Below, piece by piece: positions 56,801-64,000 of a stretch of DNA of 64,000 nt (within the stretch, counting starts at the first letter, position 1; every line of letters starts with the position of its first letter). Origin of the DNA: Sorghum bicolor (taxonomy: Eukaryota; Streptophyta; Magnoliopsida; Poales; Poaceae); the NCBI RefSeq assembly GCF_000003195.3, contig NC_012873.2:19329161-19393160 (forward strand), in the 5' to 3' direction. Below the pieces are notes generated by a model. It was not told the DNA's origin. It worked only from the letters and a program-made list of their open reading frames with translations, and searched no databases. The translations under genes were made by a program, and so were the position numbers.

Positions 56801-57931
56801 GCTTGTCTTTCTGCTTAATTTAACTATGCTTAACATGTCCTAAGGATCAATGTTCATGTTGGTCATTTGCTCTAATTGTGCTTCTAAGTCATAGTTTGGC
56901 CTAGGGTGACCCCTAGACCTCTTTTTCTTAGGCTTTTAAAAAGTGCTTCATAAAATGTTTGCATGTCAAAACACTCTAAAGCAAAGTTGTAGCAAATTTT
57001 ATAAGGATCAAAACTTGTTTTAGGATCATATCATTAAAATGATCACAACATGCTAAAAAATGGCTTACAATTCAATTTTGGATGCTATTCGGACGCTTAG
57101 AAAATTTTCTAAGTCTTCTGGACAACTCAGTTTGCTCGAAGGAAGTTTAGAGCATTGTATCTTCTCATCTAGGCCGAATTGGCTCTTGCTCCAATTGACA
57201 AAGTTGGAGATCTCACCTAGCTCCACGACTTTGTCAACTACACGATCTCCTAACTCGCACTGGTTCTGGTGTTCCACCTTGGAATGATTTGTGCTAGTGG
57301 TAGAAGAATGACAAGGATAATCTGAAATCTGTTGTTTCACACTGTTTAACCCAAGTTTTCTAATTTATGGTTAAAAGCACCTTGTTGCTTGATAATTAGA
57401 TATCTAAAGTTTGGCATGTGCAATTGCCGTGAAAATTGTACGGTGGTGTTTATGTGTCATGCCTGTGTTGCTGTAATTTTTGTAGATTTTTCTGAGTACT
57501 TATGGTTACATCTCTTAATTATGTTCTTCTATGGAAATAAATTAATAAATGCTATATAAATGATGTTTTGGTGAGTAGAATGTGGTTTTCTGGTAATCTT
57601 ATATCATGTGTGTTCTGGTGAGTCACTTGGTTGACAATAAATATGCTTTTACGATGTTAGTAAATAATTAAGTTATGGTTAATTAACCTTTCTGGACAGC
57701 AACAGATAAAGCTGGTAATTACTTGATGATAAGAATGTTTTCTGGAGAACTTGTTTATACAAAAGTTGTTGTAAACTTTATGCTCTAGCTGTGGTTTAAT
57801 TTTGGTGGCCTTTCGTTCAGTAGTTTATGAGTTATGGTTGTTCTAAGTCAGGTTACAGCATGTGGCTGCTCTCTGTTTGTCTGGAGCAGAATATGTAGCT
57901 TTATATTTTTCACCTATTTAACTTGTAAATC
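56801..57931 (+). repeat. Probable continuation of the Tekay-like 3' LTR
   Basis: 1.1 kb following the CACTA target site, AT-rich and without a supported gene. The short open frames at 57060-57340 overlap on opposite strands and have no domain. It is taken as LTR because it continues from 43986 once CACTA is removed. Its 3' boundary is not clear. Confidence 0.45.
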
Positions 57932-58334
57932 TGTAACACCCTAAAAATTGCATATTTTAAATAGGGTAAATTGATTTATTTAATTCTTTTATGAGCACTA
58001 TAATGTAGTAAATAATAACTTTTATTAAACTAAAATTCACTATAAGGTCTAGATACATGATTGAGCATCCATGTTGCTGCATATATTTTGCTTGAGTGGT
58101 GGTTTCAAATTCAAAGAGGTTTTCAAATTTCTTTTGATTTTGCTGGAGCAAAAGGTTGAAAATAAAAAAGAAAATAATTTATTTTTCTTCCCTCACTCGC
58201 TCTCTGGTTTTGGCCCAGCTCCCCTGCGGCCTGTTCCCACTCCTTCTCATTACCGCGCAGCAGGCCGGCCCGATCCCTATTTTTCCCCTCCCTCCTTTCT
58301 ATTTTAGCGGCCCACATTTCTGTTGGCCTACAAG
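57932..58334 (+). repeat. Second chromovirus-type LTR fragment
   Basis: TGTAACACCCTAAAAATTGC opens another LTR-like sequence, distinct in sequence from the one at 43873. It has a TTTGCTGGAGCAAAAGG segment and a GC-rich TGGCCCAGCTCCCCTG part, and breaks off near 58330. Confidence 0.5.
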
Positions 58335-58480
58335 TAAAAGAGTTTCACAAACAATTCACATAATAGTCAATCGATACAAGTTTGTCTATAATAGATATTC
58401 ATCAAACTCATAATACATGTCATGGATACAATCGTAATATCATCATCTCTATGATTGCCTCTTGGGCATATTCCCAATAG
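58335..58480 (-). repeat. Copia-like LTR fragment
   Basis: On the minus strand 58480 downward reads TTGGGAATATGCCCAAGAGG and continues AT-rich to about 58335. This resembles the LTR start of grass copia elements of the Angela/SIRE type, recognised from memory. Only about 145 bases are present. Confidence 0.5.
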
Positions 58481-58925
58481 TTTGCTCCATTGTCACTCAT
58501 TTAGCCATTAACCTTAAATTGATTTATGGTGCCTCTTTAGATTTTATTGACACCCATAGGCAAATTTATGGTTATGAACACTTCGATCATGCTCATATAA
58601 TAAAGAAAATAAGAGGAGAGTTATTTATGACCTATGGTGAGGCCAAGCTCTGGTTACCTAACCCAAAGATGGCATTATATTTTGTCTAGACATTGCCTAT
58701 TGAATTTTAGGCTAGACGGTAAATAGGAGGGGAACTCAGGGGACAGCCTCTGAAAGTGCACCTTAGAGGACAGCCTCTGAGAGAATTGCGCGTCAACACG
58801 AGCCAATCTGGCTCAGAGCCGATCCCACTCGGGAGGAACCAGCACATACCAGTTATGATGACTGGTAGGCTCGCCAGCACCATATACAGAACCTAGGGGT
58901 GTATCCTCCATACCACCTAGCCTAC
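58481..58925 (+). other. Decayed retroelement sequence left of the solo LTR
   Basis: 445 bases. An open segment 58462-58689 has no recognised domain. A short tandem GGACAGCCTCTGA repeat occurs at 58740 and 58778. From about 58700 the sequence appears to belong with 60161-60787 as one older element split by the solo LTR. CCTAC at 58921-58925 is the target-site copy. Confidence 0.45.
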
Positions 58926-60155
58926 TGTTGACGGTTCTTAAGTATCAATTTTAATTATCAAATAAACAAGAGAAAGGACCAATATGCAACCAACACCTAG
59001 AATTAGGGTTTGATCTGACAGAATTCCACGAGTTTTGTTGTTTATCTGTTTCTGCAGGGGTTATCAGGAAATAAGGAAGAAAGGCCCACATGTCGGGATT
59101 ACATAGAGATATCAACGCACCGCGCAATTTTCTACCATCTAGAAGACTCCAGAAGCCACGGGAACAAAGCGGAGGCCGAATGGGGCCAGGCACTGGGCGC
59201 CCGCCCAGTTGACCTGGGCGCCCGCCCCCCTCTGGACTTGGTTCGGGACTCTTTTCGCGGACAACGCTCCACCGACCTAAAGGATCAAGGATAACCGTCC
59301 AATCAATGTCGGTTTGATCCAATGGCTCACGTTCACTTGAGGGGACTATAAAACCAGACCCCCTAGCCCCTGGAGGAGACAAGTTCATCATAGAGTTGAG
59401 AGGAGCCCTCGAAGGAAAACCTCTCCTCTAAATAAAATTTCTTTTTAGGCTTAGCATCCAATGTGAGTAGAAATAGATCTTCTAGTTTCTACTAGATTGA
59501 GAGAGATAGAGTGCAGGTGTAGATCGGAGGAAGCCCGGCCTGTCGGTGTCTACTCCGAGCTTGTACCTGCGGGATCAAGTTCTCTTAACCCCAAGCTTGC
59601 TCCTAGGATTCTTCAGTATTTCGACTTCTAAATTCTAGTAAGTTCTTGTTTTATTGTTCTTTGGTTTATGAGTTTACTTTAATCTCTTCGCGTAGACTTT
59701 AGAGTAATCATCTCTAGCATAGACGTGGTGTTTGGGCTAGGATACTCATAGATATTCCCTGACTAACTAGACTGTGGTAGTAGCGAGGAACGTGACATTT
59801 CTGAGTTACCTTTGCAAACCATATCTCGTTAGCAGGAAGGATAGGGTTTATAGGTGCGGGTTGAACATCCTTTGTGATGTCTAGATTCCGTTAGCCTCCC
59901 CAATAGTATAGTAGATCATCCTTACCAAGGTTAGAAGGAGATTACGGTTGTAGTCTTCTCTATTTATCACTCACATCGAGAAACATTCTTTGTTGCCTAA
60001 AGGGTTAGTAGTAATAGACCGGGTTAGTCAGATGCACTCTTTCTCCTAGTGGTAGAAATATAAATACGATACTCTAGATAACCTCCCGGGTGAAGTGCTC
60101 ACCGATATCCGTGTGCTTGCGGATCCATTCCTTATTGCGTTCCCAAATATCAACA
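58926..60155 (+). mobile_element. Solo LTR of the Athila-type family
   Basis: 1230 bp, TGTTGACGG ... ATATCAACA, closely similar to 20615-21845. It is flanked by target-site duplication CCTAC (58921-58925, 60156-60160) with no internal region. This is the product of recombination between the two LTRs of a former full element. It carries both GGGCGCCCGCCC boxes and the ACTATAAAACC TATA region (59346-59356). Confidence 0.95.
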
Positions 60156-60160
60156 CCTAC

Positions 60161-60787
60161 CAACCATATGGGTACTATCATCAGCCACCATTCATCCCTC
60201 TAGGGGAAGGAACTTCAGGCGAAGGACCAAAGAATTCATTTGATGCTTATGGTATAAGGATAGAAGAAGAATAACCATGACATGACTTCATGCAAGAACG
60301 CAAGTCTAATGCTAGTGGGTTCTTCTATACCCAGCAGCATTACGATGAACAAATGGCGTTCCAAAACTACGTCAACACCTCTCTTGCTCAGAATGAGTAG
60401 AATTGGATTGAGCAACGCCAGTGGAATCAAAATACCACTTAGACTTTGGCCACCATTCGAGAAGGACAAGGCCAAGTCATTAACACTTTAAATGACATCT
60501 TCGCGTTCCTACAAATCCCAAAGGACTCACCGTGTGAAGACTAGCTTGGGGGAGGACCCCTGTTATCAAGGTAAGTTTCCTTTCCTTTCATTTCAGTTTG
60601 TTTCCTTTCTTTTTATGCATATAAAAACCTTAGAAAACCAAATAAATATTTGTTGTTTAATTTATTGTTTAAGTTTGAAGCTTGCTTAAAAATGAAAACC
60701 AAATAAAAAGAGTGTGTAATATGAGTTTGCTTTATTTTCCTATTAAGTTTGCAATAAATAAAATATGTAGATTTGAAGAATGCATGA
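60161..60787 (+). pseudogene. Old Athila-like 3' ORF remnant and polypurine tract
   Basis: A decayed frame (HQPFIPLGEGTSGEG ... QQHYDEQMAFQNYV ... IEQRQWNQNT) with several stops, followed by AGCTTGGGGGAGGAC near 60543, a polypurine-type tract like those of the Athila and E elements. It looks like the C-terminal part of an extra ORF before a 3' LTR. The LTR itself is not evident. T2 begins at 60788. Confidence 0.5.
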
Positions 60788-61481
60788 TGTTGACACCGTT
60801 TTTGGGCACGTGTCCATAATCGGTAGAATGCAGGTCGGCAAGGCAAGACGGCAGTGCTTGGTCTACAGGATGAGTTGCCGATGAGGATAGTTGCCGATGG
60901 AGGGACGGCTGAACGTGGCCAAGTCCATAGGAGATGATGTGTTTATGCCGATGGCTACAACAGGGGAGTCTGCCGATGATGAGGAGGAAGAACCTGAAGG
61001 TTGCCGATCGGCTTGTGGAGGTTTTCCAGTTTGTCACGGAAGGATAGTTTTATGTTTTCCTTAGTTATTTAGATCATTTTGTATACGGATTCTGTTTAAT
61101 TTGGAATTTGAATTCTAGTCGTGTTTGGTTGTAGCTCTGCGAGCAGGGTATAAATGTAGACCCTGAGGCTTTGTAAAGGGACATCTATCAATCAATCAAA
61201 CCCACGTTTTTACTCATATTCCAAGCATCTACTTTTTCGACAACATCGTCATATTTTTCCTTTTTTAAGAGTTCTTAGGAATTTGTCGACTTAAGCTCGG
61301 CGTGTTCTCAAGTTCAGCGTGAATACCTCTTGGCCGTGGCATCCGGGCGCATCGCTGTTGTCGGGACCAAAGTATTCGAGTTATCACCTTTGCCGATAGT
61401 AAGGTCAAATCTGCTGGCACGCCTTAACGTTTAAATCGGGTATTAGCCCTTTGTGTTTGCAGATCAGCTTTTGCATCAACA
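60788..61481 (+). repeat. 5' LTR of T2
   Basis: 694 bp, TGTTGACACC ... GCATCAACA, matching the reverse complement of the T1 LTRs but clearly diverged from them. TATA box GTATAAATG at 61148-61156. Six GCCGAT/ATCGGC sites lie in 60870-61020 and one near 61394. Confidence 0.9.
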
Positions 61482-61528
61482 CATCTTTGGGCACGCCCAG
61501 TGGGACAAGATTCAAGATCAAGATCAAC
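61482..61528 (+). promoter_or_regulatory. T2 primer-binding-site region and gag leader
   Basis: CTTTGGGCACGCCCAGTGGG starts 4 bases after the LTR, in primer-site position, and the gag ATG follows at 61529. The tRNA was not identified with certainty. Confidence 0.6.
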
Positions 61529-64000
61529 ATGTCGACTACTGAGTTCAATCAGGAGAACGTCATCCCCGTGACGGAAGCCAATCTCAAGGATGAGTAGAAG
61601 CAAGCTATTGCTAAAGCCATGGAGGATTACAAGCAGCAATGCCTGAGGTCCTTCAACATGCACAGGAGCGGCGAGGTGATCCAGAAGGATGCACTGCCAA
61701 TTCCTCGGCAGGTCACTTTTGATGCCAATCCTGGTAAACTTCAAGACATGGTTAATAATGCTATTAACCGTGCCTTAATCAATCAAGCTGGTGTGCTGTC
61801 CAATACGGTTTTCAATGCCGTGGCTAGAACTTTCAAGGAAGGACAGTTGCCACCAAATTATGTGGGCCCTTCTCATCATCAGCTAGGATCACCGGTGGTC
61901 ACAGCTCCATCGGCTGCTACATCCGCTGCGGGCGCGGAAATTCCTGTTCCTCCCAGCACGTTAGGAGTCACTAATGCACAATCTACACCGATGACAACCA
62001 ATCCACCAACTTCAGATGAACAGATCAAGCTCACTACAGATCTATTGGCATCGGCAATGTCAGGACCAGTTCCTCCTCCTAACTGGTGGGGTTTCGGTAT
62101 GCCCCCGAAATACTGGAAGACACCTGGCACGTCTCAGGCAGCTGAGGTGAGAGGCAAGGCTCCTATGGCATCGGCACCTCCAAGTATGCCGATGAATCAG
62201 AGTCCCAGTATACTAAGACTACTACTGCAAGACCTTACACTGGGAATTATCAAGCTCTGACGTTCCAGATGCCTAACGCATCGGCAGACTCAATGCTGAT
62301 GCAACAGAGGTTCATGACTCAACCAGGGTATGTCAATTCGATGATGATGCCTAATTACAAGTCATCGGCAGGACCTATGCCGATGAATGCTAATAGTGGA
62401 TGGCTTGGGCAGCAAGTCTTTTCGCAAACGCCCCAACAGAGTCATCAGGCTACAGGGTTCCAGCAAGGCCAGATCTATCCTGGGTTCCAGAATCAGGGAA
62501 TGACCAACCAGCCAATGAATCTTGGGCAGCAGGTTGGAGGACAGCAGATTGGCGGGCAACAGCTTAGTGGTCCGCAGATTGGGGGCCAAATGATTAACCC
62601 AATGTTTCATGCAGATCGTGCGCCGCATAGACACGTGGAAGCTTACCAGCAGGTGCCGGATCCGCAACCACCTCATCGGCAAGATGCCGATGCTTATTGG
62701 GCCGATAAGATTGCTGAAGTAATGAGAGACCAGTTTGGGATAAAACCCAAAGTCAACACTTACTCTTATCGGACACCGTATCCTCCCGCATATGATTTGA
62801 TCCCGCTTCCAAATCGGTACAAGGTACCGGATTTTACTAAGTTTTCTGGGCAGGATGACACGTCAACCATGGAGCATGTCAACAGGTTCATCATCTATTG
62901 CGGAGAAGCTGCTAACAGGGATGAATTAAGGGTTCGTTTAATCTCGTCATCATTATCTGGATCGGCTTTTACCTGGTTTATATCATTACCTCCCAACTCA
63001 GTGGTTACTTGAGCAGATCTAGAGAAGCAGTTCCACAAATACTTCTTTTCTGGTGTCCATGAAAAGAAGATCAGCGATTTGGTCAAATTGAGGCAACGCA
63101 ATGATGAACCGGTTGAAAGTTTTGTGCAGAGGATATGGGAGGTCAAGAACAAATGCTATAGCCTGGTTCTAGATGATTGGCAGCTAGCCGATTTGGCTTT
63201 CCAGGGTTTATTGCCGCACATAAGGGACAAGTATGCATCTCAGGAGTTTGAAAGCTTAAGTCATTTGGTGCAGAGAATTTCTGATCAAGATATCAAGCCT
63301 TTTGAGCCCAAGAGAGCATGGAATAAAAAGGTATCATTTGTGGATGAAGCGGCAAGCTCGGACTCTGATGAAGAGCCAGTCATCGGCTTGGCAGAATGGG
63401 TGAAAATAAAAAGCCGATGTCTTGACCTTTTGGACATAAGGAACCAGAGAAGTTCGCATTTGACATCACTAAGGCCGATAGGATATTTGACTTTCTACTT
63501 CAGGAAGGTCAGATCAAGCTGTCACCTAATCATGTGATCCCATCGGCTGAAGAATTAAAAAGGATGAAGTATTGCAAGTGGCACAATGCAACTTCTCACG
63601 ACACTAATGAGTGTAAAGTTTTTAGACAGTAGCTGCAATCGGCTATAGAATCTGGGAGGATCAAATTTGACACCTCCAAAACTCAGAAGCCGATGTAGAT
63701 TGATCAACACCCTTTCCCAACAAATATGTTGGATGCTAAGGGAAAGGCCAAGGACTTGACATCGGAAGCAGCTTTAAGAAGTGCATCGGTGGATCCTCAG
63801 CATCAGATCACTACTGCCGATGCCAAGGGAAGAGGCTTGATCTAGGAAGGAGCCAACTCAGGAAGGCCTCCCCGATCTGGTATTGTGATAACTCACAGAA
63901 GTCCTCAGGAAACTTGGCAGCAACGTGAGGACCGGTATCGGCGCCAGCAGGAAGAATACCATCGGGAGGAAGAAAGGCGCCGGCAAGAATGGAATCGACA
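61529..64000 (+). pseudogene. gag: T2 gag and zinc-motif region, broken and incomplete
   Basis: The frame begins MSTTEFNQENVIPVTE. Breaks are TAG 61595-61597, a frameshift near 62200, TGA 63010-63012, a frameshift near 63420, a stop near 63630 and others after it. Recognisable blocks: KLQDMVNNAINRALINQAGV, PPAYDLIPLPNRYKVPDF (near 62785), the gag core (GSAFTWFISLPPNSV near 62960; VKLRQRNDEPVESFVQR near 63080), and the His/Cys motif CKWHNATSHDTNEC (near 63574). It keeps the Gln codon where T1 gag has a stop near 16007. The charged R/E/Q stretch continues to the window end. Confidence 0.85.

Larger units (their letters stand above)
60788..64000 (+). mobile_element. Tat-type retrotransposon T2, 5' part, cut by window end
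   Basis: Same family as T1 but on the plus strand: 5' LTR 60788-61481, primer-site region, then gag and zinc-motif sequence to the window end. Protein similarity to T1 gag is high along its whole length. About 27 GCCGAT/ATCGGC sites lie in 3.2 kb, the same density as T1. More stops and frameshifts than T1 show it is older. The 3' LTR and target-site partner are outside the window. Confidence 0.9.

Noticed and set aside
58951..59391. 146-residue minus-strand frame in the solo LTR
   Set aside because: Similar antisense frames appear in every Athila/E LTR because of the conserved U3 sequence; breaks differ between copies and no domain is seen.

Overview
The window is repeat-dense heterochromatin from a grass genome. 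No host gene, tRNA, rRNA or CRISPR array is visible. Grass origin, probably panicoid (sorghum, sugarcane or Miscanthus-like), is inferred from the element types: Athila-, Tat- and Tekay-type Ty3/gypsy elements, a CACTA DNA transposon with CCTTTAGCACCGG subterminal repeats, and tRNA-Asp primer sites. Three N runs (8156-8501, 15699-15798, 31432-31531) mark a draft assembly, so some single-base frameshifts below may be sequence errors.

Layout. (1) A minus-strand chromovirus-like element runs off the left edge. Its coiled-coil orf0-like frame is at 44-748, its leader and primer site lie at 21851-22190, and its roughly 4 kb LTR is split between 22191-23888 and 39312-41644. (2) An Athila-type element (778-21845, TSD GTAAG) sits in its leader. 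(3) A Tat-type element T1 (6261-18065, minus strand, TSD GGAGT) sits in the Athila integrase frame and carries an antisense, spliced plant-mobile-domain gene. (4) A pol-less element E2 (23889-39306, plus strand, TSD GTCAC) sits in the chromovirus LTR. A second copy of the same family, E1 (25596-33480, minus strand, TSD GCACT), sits head-on inside E2. (5) An older broken Tekay-like pol (about 41877-43800) and its 3' LTR follow. (6) A CACTA transposon (43987-56797, TSD TAT) interrupts that LTR and carries a GRF zinc-finger gene, a TNP2-type transposase and a Transposase_24/Ulp1-type gene. (7) LTR debris, a short copia-like piece, a solo Athila LTR (58926-60155, TSD CCTAC) and old Athila-like 3' sequence come next. 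(8) A second Tat copy, T2 (60788 to beyond 64000, plus strand), ends the window.

How the parts may work together. The Athila element and the pol-less E1/E2 family share promoter-proximal LTR sequence and the tRNA-Asp primer site. The E family may therefore depend on Athila-type machinery, although its only recognisable proteins are two tandem retropepsin-like domains. The CACTA element has the usual two-gene plan plus an accessory membrane-anchored zinc-finger gene.

The most unusual signal is in T1 and T2. Both are saturated, on both strands and in all reading frames, with the hexamer GCCGAT/ATCGGC: by hand count about 86 sites in 11.4 kb of T1 and about 27 in 3.2 kb of T2, against about 15 in the rest of the window. 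Two motif-built hairpins lie between the convergent pol and mobile-domain genes. This looks like a dispersed recognition site maintained at the nucleotide level, possibly read by an element-encoded protein.
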